The position numbers and the translations under genes were made by a program. The notes below the pieces were generated by a model. The model did no database searches. It worked only from the letters and a program-made list of their open reading frames with translations, and was not told the DNA's origin. From assembly GCF_032399705.1 (NCBI RefSeq), contig NZ_CP135922.1, positions 5,580,001-5,644,000 of the forward strand: 64,000 nucleotides of DNA. The letters run 5' to 3'. Source of the stretch: Paenibacillus sp. BIC5C1. Lineage in GTDB: Bacteria > Bacillota > Bacilli > Paenibacillales > Paenibacillaceae. Shown one piece after another: positions 53,390 through 64,000 of the stretch; within the stretch, counting starts at the first letter, position 1; each line of letters begins with the position of its first letter.

Positions 53390-54991
53390 TTGAAGAAACA
53401 GACATTTATCCAGGGAGCCATGATCCTGCTCGCCGCAGGCATTATTAATCGGATTCTCGGGTTCATCCCGCGCATTGCGCTGCCACGGGTTATTGGTGCA
53501 GAGGGTGTTGGCATCTACCAACTTAGCTATCCATTTTTCATCGTACTCGTCACATTAATCACTGGCGGTATTCCATTGGCTGTAGCCAAGCTCGTAGCCG
53601 AAGCGGATACAGGTGCCAACCGTTATTCACCCCAACGAATTCTACAAATCAGCCTGATCTTCACACTGACCCTTGGCGTTGTGTTTATGTTTTTGTGCAT
53701 TATCTTCGCTCCATGGGTCACCCGTTATGTGCTGACCGATGAGAGGGTCTATCACACGTTTGTCAGCATGAGCCCTATGATTGCCATCATCGCCGTATCT
53801 GCAGTCTACAGAGGGTATTTCCAGGGGAAACAAAACATGATGCCTACGGCTGTTTCATCAATCGTAGAAACGGTCATTCGTATTATCTGTGTGATCTGGT
53901 TTTCCTGGCTCCTCTTACCCCGAGGAATTGCTCAAGCTGCTGCAGGAGCCATGCTTGGAGCACTCGTCGGAGAATTCGTCGGCATGCTTGTATTACTGTG
54001 GAACTATGCTAGACAGAAGAAATATATCGATCAACATCATCCTGTACTCGAATCTCCAATCGAAACCAAATCTGCTATTTCAAAAAACTCAACCGGATCA
54101 GAGCCTGGACTTCTGCGTCGATTACTCGCGATTTCCGTACCCGTAACTGCCGGACGGTTAGTTGGTTCCCTCTCCTATCTCGCTGAGACAATTGTAACCG
54201 CTCAAAGTCTAGCTATTGCAGGTATCTCCAAAGGGCTCGCCACGGCCCAGTATGGAGCATTACAGGGCATGATTATCCCGCTACTTCTCTTACCGGGAGC
54301 ATTAACGTCCTCGTTAGCCACGTCACTTGTCCCTTCATTGTCTGAGGCCTCGGCTCAAGGTGACCGTGCGCTCATTCATAAACGGATGCATCAGGCGCTA
54401 CGGCTAGCACTTGTAACAGGTGCTCCATTTTCTGTGTTTATGTATGTGCTTGCCGAACCGATGTGTCTTGTCCTGTATAATGATGCATCGATCGGAAGCA
54501 TGCTTAAGCTGATGGCTCCTTTTGCTTTATTTATTTACATTCAAGCTCCTCTTCAAGCCGCCCTTCAAGCATTGGATCGTCCGGGAAAGGCACTGCTCAA
54601 TACATTTATTGGTGCTGTCATCAAAATCACATTGATTTTGGTACTCGCCTCCCGTCCGGAATACGGTATATTTGGTGCGGTGATTGCCATTTGTGTGAAT
54701 TCAACGGTCGTTACGCTTTTACATGCAAGAAGTGTCCGCAACCTGTTACAGTTCCGTTTCAAGGTAATGGATTGGGTCAAAACAGGCACTGGTATGGTTA
54801 TCATGGGCGCCGCTACTCTGGTCATTTATGAACAGACTGCATCCTTGCTTCCGTTTTGGATCAGAATGCTTCTAGCGCCCCTTGTTGGTCTAATCGTTTA
54901 TTTCATGGTTATGGGTTGGACCAAAATGATTGATTTTCACGATCTTTCCCGTGCTCCCATTATTGGTTCCTGGTTTAAACGCCGTTCCTAG
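53390..54991 (+). CDS. spoVB: Stage V sporulation protein B, MOP-superfamily flippase
   Basis: The 533-residue membrane protein has about 14 helices and belongs to the MurJ/MATE-like MOP flippases. In B. subtilis SpoVB is needed for spore cortex synthesis and is thought to flip lipid-linked peptidoglycan precursors. It starts KKQTFIQGAMILLAAGII, with the family segment INRILGFIPRIALPRVIGAE, and has a soluble cytoplasmic insert at about 210-245 (PVLESPIETKSAISKNSTG). The start is TTG 53390 with AGAGGGG 5 bases upstream. The stop is 3 bases from the stop of the convergent DUF421 gene. Confidence 0.92.
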   Translation: MKKQTFIQGAMILLAAGIINRILGFIPRIALPRVIGAEGVGIYQLSYPFFIVLVTLITGGIPLAVAKLVAEADTGANRYSPQRILQISLIFTLTLGVVFMFLCIIFAPWVTRYVLTDERVYHTFVSMSPMIAIIAVSAVYRGYFQGKQNMMPTAVSSIVETVIRIICVIWFSWLLLPRGIAQAAAGAMLGALVGEFVGMLVLLWNYARQKKYIDQHHPVLESPIETKSAISKNSTGSEPGLLRRLLAISVPVTAGRLVGSLSYLAETIVTAQSLAIAGISKGLATAQYGALQGMIIPLLLLPGALTSSLATSLVPSLSEASAQGDRALIHKRMHQALRLALVTGAPFSVFMYVLAEPMCLVLYNDASIGSMLKLMAPFALFIYIQAPLQAALQALDRPGKALLNTFIGAVIKITLILVLASRPEYGIFGAVIAICVNSTVVTLLHARSVRNLLQFRFKVMDWVKTGTGMVIMGAATLVIYEQTASLLPFWIRMLLAPLVGLIVYFMVMGWTKMIDFHDLSRAPIIGSWFKRRS

Positions 54992-54994
54992 ACA

Positions 54995-55741
54995 TCAGTT
55001 ATCTTTATCATCTTTGGAACTTACATAAACTTTCTCGTTATGATCGATGGAACAGATAAACACGTCTTTAAAGTCCATAATACCTTTTTGCTGAATCTGA
55101 TTTTTAAGCCAAAATCTCGTTTTCTGAATCAGTTCAAGGTTCTGATCCTGAACTTTTCCATCCATGATCAATGGCAATGGCAGCCCTTCATATTTGATAT
55201 TCTCAAACCCATCTATTTTATTTTTCTTTGCTTTTTGTTTGGAATTATGTCCTGATGAGCCGCTGTTGCCGCTCGAAGAACTCTGCCCCTTTGAAAAAAC
55301 AGTCAACTTGCCTGTTGTCTCCAATATGGCGAAGTCAACTTCACCAATGCTGTCTATATTTTGTTCGCGAAGTTGCTGGAGCAAATCGTCCAGATTGTAA
55401 CGCTGTTTGCGCATCTCATCTCGATGCAATTTACCTTTGGAAATTAACACTGTCGGTTTGCCATCAATCATCAGCCGCAGCTTCCGGCTTTTGAGACTGA
55501 GAAAAGCTATGGCAATCTGTACTACCAGTACTGTCAGCATCGGTACAATACCATGGAATAACGGCTTATTGATATCCTCTATAACAAATGCCGCAATTTC
55601 CGCGAGCATGATGGATACGACCAGATCAAACATGGATAGCTTCCCGATTTCACGTTTACCCATTATCCGAATTGAGCCATAAACAATAAAGTACATGAGC
55701 ATGGTTCGAAAGATATGTGCTCCGACATCTGAGAAATTCAC
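54995..55741 (-). CDS. DUF421 membrane protein (YetF/YrbG-like)
   Basis: The 248-residue protein has three N-terminal helices (about 10-80) and a cytoplasmic C-terminal part with the YetF-type core (RLMIDGKPTVLISKGKLHRD, then DSIGEVDFAILETTGKLTVF). YrbG holds the same place next to spoVB in B. subtilis. A Ser/Gly/Asn/Lys-rich linker (about 152-175) splits the domain. Family members are mainly of unknown function; YetF has been tied to membrane or spore properties. The start is GTG 55741 with GGAGG 9 bases upstream. Confidence 0.85.
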   Translation of the reverse strand: MNFSDVGAHIFRTMLMYFIVYGSIRIMGKREIGKLSMFDLVVSIMLAEIAAFVIEDINKPLFHGIVPMLTVLVVQIAIAFLSLKSRKLRLMIDGKPTVLISKGKLHRDEMRKQRYNLDDLLQQLREQNIDSIGEVDFAILETTGKLTVFSKGQSSSSGNSGSSGHNSKQKAKKNKIDGFENIKYEGLPLPLIMDGKVQDQNLELIQKTRFWLKNQIQQKGIMDFKDVFICSIDHNEKVYVSSKDDKDN

Positions 55742-55924
55742 AACAGGGGTCCTCCTTCGGATCTGAATTTTATACAGGTACCTGAAGCGTAATCCCTATT
55801 TTGGCCTGAAGCTCACATGCTCATGCAAATATAATCCATTCATTTAATGGAAAATTCAGTTCATAAGTCAGAAGGCTTGACCATACACTGTATTAATTTC
55901 AAACTTGTACAAGGGGGTTGCTTC

Positions 55925-56317
55925 ATGCAGTTGATTCGCCGAATGGTTTCATTTCGAATGTCTAACCCGATTCTGTCGGGCCTCTGTCATGCTTTTGTGT
56001 GGATGATGTTAGGCGCACTGATTCTATCCTTCTTTCTCTGGATGACCGGAATGCGGGAACAGGATCTTTCCCTGTATACGTACGTTGTTCATGGCTTGTC
56101 TTTGCTGGTTGGTGGATTTGTATCTGGCAAGAGGTCAGGTGAGCGAGGCTGGTACCACGGAGGTATTACCGGAATCGTATACGGATTAATCGTATTGCTG
56201 ATCGGGTTTCTGGCACTGGATGCCTCATTCAATTGGAAAGACAGCCTGCAACTCGCAAGTGCATTCCTGATTTCTGCACTAGGCGGCATATTTGGAGTCA
56301 ACACCCGAAGATCATAG
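55925..56317 (+). CDS. TIGR04086 family membrane protein (YrzE-like)
   Basis: This 130-residue protein has four hydrophobic helices, with LSLLVGGFVSGKRSGERGWYHGG in the middle (about residues 60-82) and a C-terminal ALGGIFGVN. The family is Firmicute-specific and of unknown function; yrzE sits between yrbG and yrbF (yajC) in B. subtilis. ATG 55925 has AAGGGGG 7 bases upstream; 26 earlier in-frame codons are not supported. It is on the strand opposite to its neighbours and ends at a hairpin shared with yajC. Confidence 0.8.
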   Translation: MQLIRRMVSFRMSNPILSGLCHAFVWMMLGALILSFFLWMTGMREQDLSLYTYVVHGLSLLVGGFVSGKRSGERGWYHGGITGIVYGLIVLLIGFLALDASFNWKDSLQLASAFLISALGGIFGVNTRRS

Positions 56318-56342
56318 AAAGTAGATTGAGATGTAACGTTTA

Positions 56343-56394
56343 TATGAGAAAAAGAAAAAGAGAACCGGGTCTCCAAGGAGACCCAGTTCTCTGA
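56343..56394 (-). terminator. Terminator of the tgt-yajC transcript
   Basis: On the minus strand AGAGAACTGGGTCTCC-TTGG-AGACCCGGTTCTCT forms a stem of about 15 bp followed by TTTTCTTTTTC. It lies between the convergent yajC and TIGR04086 genes; on the plus strand it lacks a U-run. Confidence 0.85.
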
Positions 56395-56454
56395 TAATGA
56401 AGAATACGCTGCAAACGTACTCATAGCCTTACAGGCTTTTTGAACATCTATGAT

Positions 56455-56766
56455 TTATTCAGCCGTTTCACGAGCAACTGCACTGCTAATCGCATTACGA
56501 TCGAAAGTCAGTTTAGTAACATCGTTTACACGCAATACAACCACATCATCTGTGATCTCAGCAATTGTTCCGTGAAGACCACCGATTGTCACAATTTTAT
56601 CGCCTTTTTTCAATTGACTTAACATGGAATTACGTTGCTTCTGTTTTTTGTTCTGTGGACGAATCATCAAGAAGTAAAAAATTGCAACCATGAGTACCAA
56701 AGGTACAATCAAAGATACAATTCCACCGCCAGCATTAGCGGTTGTAGCTGGTAATGCCTGGAACAT
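56455..56766 (-). CDS. yajC: Preprotein translocase subunit YajC
   Basis: The 103-residue protein has one N-terminal helix (about 15-34) followed by IRPQNKKQKQRNSMLSQLKK and the small beta domain KGDKIVTIGGLHGTIAEITD. YajC joins SecDF in the holo-translocon. The ATG at 56766 has AAGGGGGAG 7 bases upstream. It follows tgt by 67 bases, the conserved queA-tgt-yajC order. Confidence 0.94.
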   Translation of the reverse strand: MFQALPATTANAGGGIVSLIVPLVLMVAIFYFLMIRPQNKKQKQRNSMLSQLKKGDKIVTIGGLHGTIAEITDDVVVLRVNDVTKLTFDRNAISSAVARETAE

Positions 56767-56833
56767 GTAAAACTCCCCCTTATCGACTATACTTACAAAT
56801 AATGCTTGTTACTGCGGTTCCGCAAAAACCTGA

Positions 56834-57979
<1,146 letters not shown>

Positions 57980-58015
57980 TCATCCTCTAAAAATTAATCG
58001 TATTACCTTCACATC

Positions 58016-59044
58016 TTAATAAATCAACATGGCATCGCCAAAACTGAAGAAACGGTATTGTTCTTTAATTGCTTCCTCATATGCATGCATGATTTGTTCT
58101 CTTCCCGCAAGTGCACTGACCAGCATGACCAACGTGGATTTGGGGAGATGAAAATTTGTAAGCATCCCGTCGATTACTTTGAACGTATATCCCGGATAGA
58201 TAAAGATCTTGGTCCAGCCGCTGCTCTCTTGCAACTGCCCGTCTTCAAACTTGCTGCCTACCGTTTCAAGTGTTCGACAACTTGTCGTTCCTACTGCAAA
58301 TATACGGTTGCCACGTTTTTTCGTTTCATTAATCAGATCCGCTGTCTCTTGAGACAAAGAGTAGTATTCCTCATGCATGACATGCTCTTCAACATTGTCT
58401 ACCGACATCGGCCGAAATGTTCCGAGTCCCACGTGAAGCGTGATGAAAGCTACATTAACTCCTTTATCCCGAATCCGATTCAACAGTTCCTCTGTAAAAT
58501 GTAATCCTGCTGTCGGTGCAGCGGCTGATCCTTCGTGTTTTGCATATACCGTTTGATACCTTTCCCGGTCATCCAGTGTCTCTCTAATATAAGGAGGCAA
58601 AGGCATTTCACCCAGACGATCCAGAATCTCCTGAAAGATTCCATCATAGGAGAATGTAAGCAAACGCGCTCCCATTTCGCCTTCCTCATCAATGACGGCC
58701 TTGAGCTCGTCACTAAAAACGATAACGGAGCCGGCTTTCAGCTTCTTGCCTGGTTTAACCAGAGCTTCCCATCGATCGCCCTCCACGTTTTTGAGCAGGA
58801 GCACTTCCGCCTTTGCCCCCGTGTCCTCTTTGGTTCCGAACAAACGCGCTGGAAGAACACGTGTATCATTCAGCACCAGTGTATCTCCAGGCTGAAGGAA
58901 TTCGATAATATCAGGGAACGTGTGATGGTTAACTTCACCGCTCTCCTTATTTAAGGTAAGCAGCCGGGACGCCGTGCGGTCAAGCAATGGCGTCTGTGCA
59001 ATCAATTTCTCCGGCAATTCAAAATCATATAAGTTCACATTCAT
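58016..59044 (-). CDS. queA: S-adenosylmethionine:tRNA ribosyltransferase-isomerase
   Basis: The 342-residue enzyme adds the ribosyl part of SAM to preQ1-tRNA to make epoxyqueuosine. It begins [19 protein letters not shown], has [18 protein letters not shown], and the conserved [16 protein letters not shown] and [21 protein letters not shown] 59044 follows AAGGAA by about 10 bases and fits the family start; seven earlier codons in frame do not. The SpoIID-like gene ends 7 bases before it, so they are cotranscribed. Confidence 0.97.
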   Translation of the reverse strand: MNVNLYDFELPEKLIAQTPLLDRTASRLLTLNKESGEVNHHTFPDIIEFLQPGDTLVLNDTRVLPARLFGTKEDTGAKAEVLLLKNVEGDRWEALVKPGKKLKAGSVIVFSDELKAVIDEEGEMGARLLTFSYDGIFQEILDRLGEMPLPPYIRETLDDRERYQTVYAKHEGSAAAPTAGLHFTEELLNRIRDKGVNVAFITLHVGLGTFRPMSVDNVEEHVMHEEYYSLSQETADLINETKKRGNRIFAVGTTSCRTLETVGSKFEDGQLQESSGWTKIFIYPGYTFKVIDGMLTNFHLPKSTLVMLVSALAGREQIMHAYEEAIKEQYRFFSFGDAMLIY

Positions 59045-59051
59045 ATTAGAT

Positions 59052-61139
59052 TCATTCCTTAACAATAGTCACATTTTGATAATAGTGTTTCAATATTGCC
59101 TGGTAATCATACCCTTCATCTGCCATGCCTTTGGCACCCCATTGGGACAAGCCTAATCCGTGCCCATTCCCCTGACCTATGATCATGAAGCTTTGGCCCT
59201 GAGTTACAGCTCGTGCTTGGCCGTCACCACTCATAACCACAAGAGCATTACTGGATGAAGTTCCTGTTCCCGAGGCAGATAGTACAGCAGCACCCTGTGA
59301 GCCGGTTTTGCTTGCTGTTTTGCCGTCAGCGCCTAATACAGTATAACTTCCGGTCCCTGCAATATCAAATAAAGTACTCGGCAATCCACCTAAAGCCGAG
59401 CGGTATGTATCTGCATATTTTACCGTCATGGGCTGGCCGTTGGCTGTTACTTCAAGTGCTCTTCCTGATGGCCCGCGCTTGGTCACTTCAAGCGTTGAGA
59501 TCGAAGATGGAACAGCAGAAGTCGTTTTACCCTGGAGGGTTTTAACCAACTGGGCTGAAGTGAATGGCCCTCTTACCCAAGCATAATCGTTGGACTGTGG
59601 CACTTTGGCCAGAACAACAGCCTCGTTGCCTGGATTCATTTTCGCTACCGGATCAACATTGGATTGAATTAACGGAACGGGGCGTACATTGGTATTTTGG
59701 GCAGTAACCGTCACTTTGGCTAAACCCGCATCTGTTTTGGTCGTTAATTCTTTTACATTATCCTCTCGGATATATCCGCTGACTCCTGTACTCAACAGCA
59801 CATGATACCATGTCTGTAATCCAGCTTGGGCCGATGTATCTCCAGGGCTATCCACATTACTGAACACTCCCACGCCTCCGTTCCATACCTCGGATGGGTG
59901 AGCAGTCTGTCCACCCGCATTGGAAGAGAATACAGCTTCTACGATTTTACCATCGCTCTTGATAACTTCTCCAGAGGTGGCATCAACCGCACTGGAGACT
60001 TTATCATTCTCTGAACCCATTCCGTTATATGCCTGACTCAGCGTGGTATCCACAACATTGGCAATTTTAAAACGATCTCCCTGTTGAAGCGCATAAGAGC
60101 GTGCAGCGACAGCTTGTACTTTCAGCGCTTCTGCTGGCCAGGATGAATAAACTTCTGCACCAACAACAGAGTATAAATATTGCTCCAGTGGGACTACATT
60201 AACCAAAGCCAAATCGCCGCTTACAATGCTAACTTCCATGTCACCGCGATACGTTCGCCCGGAACGTTCCACCACTTTGATTCCACTACCGTCTCCTTGC
60301 ACAAAAGCTTTGGCTTCACTTCCAGCAATGGTGTAATGAGGGGCTGTTTTAAGTGTATCCGTGCTTAACCCCGCGTCCTGACGTATGATAAGCGCAGCAC
60401 TATTACTGTTTACGGGAGATAGACTTACTCCTGGAACACTGGCTTCCACATTCTTCTTGAATGCAGACAGATCAGCATCTGATGAGGCTTCACCCACCCA
60501 TACAGCATAGCCTTGACTCCCTCCATCCAATTGAAGCACCGTATAGGAAGTAACTCCTGCCGATGAAAGGGATGCTTGTGCAGCTTCTGCCTCTTGAAGT
60601 GAACTATATACTCCTGCAGAAAGACGTTTGCTGCCCGTAACCGCTGGTTTTTGTCCACCCAGTTGGGCTGCAGCCACTTTTTGTACACGTGCTACCGCTT
60701 GTCCAGCCAACGCTTCTGTTGCATAGTTTCCGGTGTAGAGCTGGTAGGTTGATTTACCATTCAGAGAGGTTGTAAACAACAATGGTTTATCACTCGTAGC
60801 CTGCAACAACTTTGAAGCTGCTGCCGCCGTTTTGAAATCTGCTGTTTCCAACACTTTGACGCGGAATCCATCCGCACTAAAACGGATTTGCCCTGCTGGA
60901 AGAGTTATACTCGCCCCGCTTTCCGAACCGATATTCCATTTCCCACTCGACTCAAGCGTAATCAGTGGTGTAGTGGATTTATACGTACTTCCCAGGTTCG
61001 CAAACATGGCTACCCGGATCATCTGCCCATCACCTTCAGCAGCATATACAGGCACTTGCAGGCACCCTACCGTTAACAGAGCGGCGGCCAAAACCTTCAA
61101 ACGCCGACTCCACTTCTTTCTTTGTGTTGCTTTCCCCAC
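59052..61139 (-). CDS. SpoIID/LytB domain protein with SPOR-like repeats, secreted
   Basis: The 695-residue product has a signal peptide (basic start [15 protein letters not shown], hydrophobic core, VPVYAAE cleavage area). Two SPOR-like modules follow, at about 110-185 and 170-250 ([39 protein letters not shown]). The SpoIID domain has [20 protein letters not shown] and [13 protein letters not shown], and the C-terminal end closes it with [20 protein letters not shown]. SpoIID-type enzymes cut glycan strands lacking stem peptides; SPOR domains bind such glycans. GTG 61139 is chosen because AGAGGAG lies 7 bases upstream, inside the six codons after an earlier ATG. It lies between ruvB and queA. 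Confidence 0.88.
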   Translation of the reverse strand: MGKATQRKKWSRRLKVLAAALLTVGCLQVPVYAAEGDGQMIRVAMFANLGSTYKSTTPLITLESSGKWNIGSESGASITLPAGQIRFSADGFRVKVLETADFKTAAAASKLLQATSDKPLLFTTSLNGKSTYQLYTGNYATEALAGQAVARVQKVAAAQLGGQKPAVTGSKRLSAGVYSSLQEAEAAQASLSSAGVTSYTVLQLDGGSQGYAVWVGEASSDADLSAFKKNVEASVPGVSLSPVNSNSAALIIRQDAGLSTDTLKTAPHYTIAGSEAKAFVQGDGSGIKVVERSGRTYRGDMEVSIVSGDLALVNVVPLEQYLYSVVGAEVYSSWPAEALKVQAVAARSYALQQGDRFKIANVVDTTLSQAYNGMGSENDKVSSAVDATSGEVIKSDGKIVEAVFSSNAGGQTAHPSEVWNGGVGVFSNVDSPGDTSAQAGLQTWYHVLLSTGVSGYIREDNVKELTTKTDAGLAKVTVTAQNTNVRPVPLIQSNVDPVAKMNPGNEAVVLAKVPQSNDYAWVRGPFTSAQLVKTLQGKTTSAVPSSISTLEVTKRGPSGRALEVTANGQPMTVKYADTYRSALGGLPSTLFDIAGTGSYTVLGADGKTASKTGSQGAAVLSASGTGTSSSNALVVMSGDGQARAVTQGQSFMIIGQGNGHGLGLSQWGAKGMADEGYDYQAILKHYYQNVTIVKE

Positions 61140-61208
61140 GATCAGTCTCCTCTCCATGTTTGTCCCAAGTTGTATATTAAGATAAATCTCATTGACATAT
61201 AATCACAA

Positions 61209-62219
61209 TTATTTGGCGTCTCTCGGTGGAACTGGCAAACCCAGATGATGATAGGCCAGGTCCGTTACAATTCTGCCTCTCGGTGTACGCTGAAGCATGC
61301 CAATCTGCAATAGATAGGGCTCGTATACATCCTCAATGGTCTGACTCTCCTCGCCAATCGTAGCGGCAATCGTATCCAGACCCACCGGGCCTCCCCGGAA
61401 ACTGTTAATCATTGATTTGAGCATCTTGTGATCGATCTCGTCCAGACCACGTGGATCAATCTGAAGACGTTGCAGTGCTTCTTCTGCCAGAGCCTGTGTG
61501 ATGATACCATCGCCCCGTACCTGGGCAAAGTCACGTACTCTTTTTAGCAATCGATTGGCAATCCTCGGTGTCCCACGGGAGCGTAATGCGATCTCTTCGG
61601 CGGCATTACCTACAATCTCCACTCCCAGAATCTCTGAGGCGCGTGAGACGATGTAGGCCAGCTCATCCACCGTGTAGAACTCCAGCCGACTGATAACACC
61701 AAACCGGTCTCTGAGAGGAGCAGACAGCAAACCTGCACGGGTTGTAGCTCCAATCAGCGTAAAGGATGGCAGATCAAGACGTACGGAGCGGGCACTTGGG
61801 CCTTTTCCGATCATGATATCCAACGCAAAGTCTTCCATGGCGGGATACATCACTTCTTCTACCGTCCGATGAAGACGATGAATCTCGTCAATAAACAGGA
61901 CATCCCCTTCTTGCAGGTTGGTAAGCAAGGCAGCCAGATCACCTGGGCGTTCAATCGCAGGTCCCGATGTTGTGCGTAAGTTAACACCCAATTCATTGGC
62001 AATGATATTGGCAAGTGTTGTTTTACCAAGTCCAGGCGGGCCATATAACAACACATGATCGAGTGCCTCATTACGCATCTTGGCCGCCTCAATGTATATT
62101 TTCAAATTCTCCTTGACCTGGTTCTGCCCGATATATTCATTCAAGTACCGGGGACGAAGGCTAAGCTCCACAGCTTGATCCTCCATCATCAGGTTCGCGG
62201 AAATAATCCGGTCATCCAT
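61209..62219 (-). CDS. ruvB: Holliday junction branch migration ATPase RuvB
   Basis: The 336-residue AAA+ motor drives branch migration with RuvA. Walker A GPPGLGKT (60-67), Walker [13 protein letters not shown], sensor 1 [20 protein letters not shown] and arginine finger region are present, and the C-terminal winged helix ends [19 protein letters not shown]. The start is ATG 62219 or the ATG two codons earlier (62225); TAGGG precedes 62219 by 6 bases and the family begins MDDRII-like. Confidence 0.96.
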   Translation of the reverse strand: MDDRIISANLMMEDQAVELSLRPRYLNEYIGQNQVKENLKIYIEAAKMRNEALDHVLLYGPPGLGKTTLANIIANELGVNLRTTSGPAIERPGDLAALLTNLQEGDVLFIDEIHRLHRTVEEVMYPAMEDFALDIMIGKGPSARSVRLDLPSFTLIGATTRAGLLSAPLRDRFGVISRLEFYTVDELAYIVSRASEILGVEIVGNAAEEIALRSRGTPRIANRLLKRVRDFAQVRGDGIITQALAEEALQRLQIDPRGLDEIDHKMLKSMINSFRGGPVGLDTIAATIGEESQTIEDVYEPYLLQIGMLQRTPRGRIVTDLAYHHLGLPVPPRDAK

Positions 62220-62274
62220 GTTCATCCCTACCTTTTTTATGCGGCTTACTGCTCTATTATAGAGGCAAAATTAA

Positions 62275-62889
62275 TTATCCCGTAAACAGCATTTGCAGTG
62301 CCCGTTTCATCAACACATCAACAGAATCCGCCGAAGTAACTTCTTTCTTCAGTTTGAGCCAAACTTTATCCAGTTCACTGTCGGTATAACCCAACGCCTT
62401 AAGCCCTTCACGAGCCTCATCCCAGGCAGAGCCGCTTCCCACTTCTTCCGAAGGAGGGGCAAACAAACCTGTTGCATACGTTGCAGCACCGAAACCATCC
62501 AATTTGTCCTTAAGGTCCAGTATCATGCGCTGCGCTGTTTTCTTACCAATCCCCGGCAGTTTGGTCAGGAACGTCAGATTCTCTTGATAAATTGCAGTCA
62601 CGACATGGTCGGGCGTACCGCCAGCGAGTATACCCAGAGCAACTTTGGGTCCAATACCTGATACCTCGATCAGCTTGCGAAATAACTTCTGTTCCTCACG
62701 AGTAGCAAAGCCAAACAGCAACATCGCATCTTCACGTACATGGTGATGAGTATACACCATAATTTCGCCTTCTTGCTTCGCAAATGCAAAAGGGTTTGGA
62801 CAGAATACACGATAACCAACGCCGTGCACATCAAGCACAATATATTCATTCTCCAGATGTACGAACTGTCCTCTTAGGAAATCAATCAT
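62275..62889 (-). CDS. ruvA: Holliday junction DNA helicase subunit RuvA
   Basis: The 204-residue protein forms the tetramer that binds the four-way junction. It has an N-terminal OB-fold ([20 protein letters not shown]), two helix-hairpin-helix motifs ([16 protein letters not shown] and [19 protein letters not shown]) and a C-terminal UBA-like domain that contacts RuvB ([20 protein letters not shown]). The ATG at 62889 overlaps the ruvC stop by 4 bases (ATGA), with GAGGT as site. Confidence 0.96.
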   Translation of the reverse strand: MIDFLRGQFVHLENEYIVLDVHGVGYRVFCPNPFAFAKQEGEIMVYTHHHVREDAMLLFGFATREEQKLFRKLIEVSGIGPKVALGILAGGTPDHVVTAIYQENLTFLTKLPGIGKKTAQRMILDLKDKLDGFGAATYATGLFAPPSEEVGSGSAWDEAREGLKALGYTDSELDKVWLKLKKEVTSADSVDVLMKRALQMLFTG

Positions 62890-63395
62890 TTTCGCAATAC
62901 CTCATTCAACTTGGAATTTAATGTATATGAGTGTGCATGACACACTGCCACAGCCAAAGCATCTGCTACGTCATCCGGCTTCGGGATCACCTGTAAACGC
63001 AAAAACATTTTGACCATCTCCTGCACTTGCCGCTTCTCTGCTTTTCCGTATCCCACAATCGCCTGCTTAATCTGCATCGGGGTATATTCAGCTATAGGTA
63101 GTCCCTTCTGGGCAGCAGCCAGTACCATGACACCCCTAGCCTGACTTACAGACATCGCTGTTGTGACGTTACGATTGAAAAAAAGTTTCTCCAACGCTAC
63201 CGCGTCTGGTTTATATTTATCAATCAGCTGTACCATGCCCTCATATACATGAAGCAGCCGTTCCTCTTCAGGGGTATGAGCTTCCGTCTGAATACAGCCA
63301 TATTGTACAGGTGTTACCTTACTGCCGATTTTATCCACAAAACCAAAACCAACAATCGCAATCCCCGGGTCAATTCCCAAAAAACGCAAATCCAT
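62886..63395 (-). CDS. ruvC: Holliday junction resolvase RuvC
   Basis: The 169-residue endonuclease has the RNase H fold and all four acidic active-site residues: D9 in [13 protein letters not shown]69 in [11 protein letters not shown], and D142/D145 in [13 protein letters not shown]. It cuts junctions processed by RuvAB. Many Bacillus species lack ruvC and use RecU instead, so the ruvC-ruvA-ruvB order marks this lineage as different. ATG 63395 lies 2 bases after AAGGGAG; TTG 63389 has better spacing and may be the real start. Confidence 0.95.
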   Translation of the reverse strand: MDLRFLGIDPGIAIVGFGFVDKIGSKVTPVQYGCIQTEAHTPEEERLLHVYEGMVQLIDKYKPDAVALEKLFFNRNVTTAMSVSQARGVMVLAAAQKGLPIAEYTPMQIKQAIVGYGKAEKRQVQEMVKMFLRLQVIPKPDDVADALAVAVCHAHSYTLNSKLNEVLRK

Positions 63396-63554
63396 CTCTC
63401 CCTTACAAAAGCGAACATATGTATCGTTCATTTCATTATAACAAAAGATAGACCCTACGGCAGGAAAAACTTTGTCCTTTCATATACTCGCCTGAGTTCG
63501 TGAGTAACCTACAATCCTTATCTCCTATATTCAGGTGTTTCGGTCATGGAACGA

Positions 63555-63580
63555 CAAAAAGGACATCTTTCGATGTCCTT
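63555..63580 (-). terminator. Terminator of bofC
   Basis: On the minus strand AAGGACATC-GAAA-GATGTCCTT forms a perfect 9-bp stem with a GNRA loop followed by TTTTTG. It lies about 100 bases after the bofC stop. The rest of 63396-63683 holds no gene. Confidence 0.88.
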
Positions 63581-63683
63581 CGTTTCACTTCGTATATTAT
63601 ATAACCTGCAAATGTCCTGCGACCAGTAACCTCACCTCTAGGCCACATAAACAGATACATTCAATGCAGATCAGCCTGTTCTT

Positions 63684-64000
63684 TTATCCGCCATTACGGA
63701 ATTCTTTATTGGCCTCATCTACCGCATAATCGCTGAACGTTGAGATTACGCTGTCATACTCATCTTTGTCCTGGACACGGATACCTTGTTGTAACTGCTC
63801 CAACACACCTTCAGGCAATGATGTCTCTAACGTACCTACGTCCATTTGAAAAAAAGTACGGATGACTTTCTCTTCTGTAGGCCGTCCTTCGTAAAGATTA
63901 AGATTACCCACAGCATCTATGCTAATATACGCCTGCTCTTTACATAATGGAGAAAGATCATCCACATGTTGCTTAATGCGTAACACTTCCGCCGATTCAA
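63684..64000 (-). CDS. bofC: BofC family protein, C-terminal part (5' end outside the window)
   Basis: The frame runs open from the window edge to the stop at 63684, giving 104 complete residues. They include LSPLCKEQAYISIDAVGNLN, NLYEGRPTEEKVIRTFFQMD and LPEGVLEQLQQGIRV, which match the C-terminal domain of BofC (pattern LSPLC...G-L-EGRP...FFQ-D...LP). In B. subtilis BofC is a forespore protein that restrains SpoIVB and thus the timing of sigma-K activation. The secretion signal and N-terminal domain would lie beyond base 64000. The place next to ruvC/ruvA agrees with the bofC-ruvAB order in B. subtilis. Confidence 0.88.
   Translation of the reverse strand, partial: ESAEVLRIKQHVDDLSPLCKEQAYISIDAVGNLNLYEGRPTEEKVIRTFFQMDVGTLETSLPEGVLEQLQQGIRVQDKDEYDSVISTFSDYAVDEANKEFRNGG

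Overview
The window looks like chromosomal DNA of a spore-forming, low-to-mid GC Firmicute, most likely a Paenibacillus or close relative. I base this on gene content and order (spoVB, bofC, comN, cymR, ireB-ruvX-DUF1292-mltG, T-box leaders on alaS and hisS), on strong GGAGG-type ribosome binding sites, and on many TTG/GTG starts. From remembered Bacillus subtilis gene order, the stretch from about 5 kb to 64 kb follows the same backbone: pbpI, yrrO, yrrN, mltG, yrzB, ruvX, yrzL, alaS, yrrI, yrrD, trmU, yrvO, cymR, rarA, yrvM, aspS, hisS, dtd, relA, apt, recJ, secDF, comN, spoVB, yrbG, yrzE, yajC, tgt, queA, ruvBA, bofC. I saw no rRNA or tRNA gene, insertion sequence, phage gene or CRISPR array.

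Layout. 1-4.96 kb: tail of a KGG-repeat stress protein, ilvD (branched-chain amino acid synthesis), a membrane-anchored polysaccharide deacetylase and an AI-2E family permease. 4.9-9.2 kb: a class B penicillin-binding protein and a chemoreceptor with an unusual lysine-rich N-terminus. 9.4-14.3 kb: two U32-family tRNA hydroxylation proteins, mltG, two tandem DUF1292 genes, ruvX and ireB. 14.4-17.5 kb: alaS with an alanine-type T-box and a near-consensus promoter. 17.5-25.2 kb: a second AI-2E permease, a zinc-ribbon protein, a PRC-barrel protein, iscS, cymR, mnmA, two fluoride channel genes and rarA. IscS-type desulfurase and MnmA act together in tRNA 2-thiolation.

25.2-33.6 kb is an accessory insert relative to the conserved order: a LysR regulator divergent from an SDR-EamA operon, helD, an ABC exporter and an AzgA-type purine permease. 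34-38.4 kb: tcdA, aspS and hisS behind a second T-box. 38.6-42.1 kb is a second accessory segment: a SEC-C/HTH/TPR protein, a putative stress protein, a PfpI/DJ-1 protein, a 55-codon gene and several unexplained hairpins. 42.1-49.6 kb: dtd, relA, a uracil-type permease, apt and recJ, which cover stringent response, purine salvage and repair. 49.6-64 kb: a CDF-family protein with altered metal-site residues, separate secD and secF, comN, spoVB, a DUF421 protein, a TIGR04086 protein, yajC, tgt and queA (queuosine), a SpoIID/SPOR protein, ruvB-ruvA-ruvC, and bofC cut by the window edge.

Most genes are ordinary core chromosome. I do not see a clearly new multi-gene system. The best candidates for something undescribed are the non-coding structures and small genes at 40.0-42.0 kb, the relA leader hairpin, the CDF protein with a changed metal site, and the lysine-rich chemoreceptor tail. 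All starts, promoters and terminators were read by eye and are predictions.
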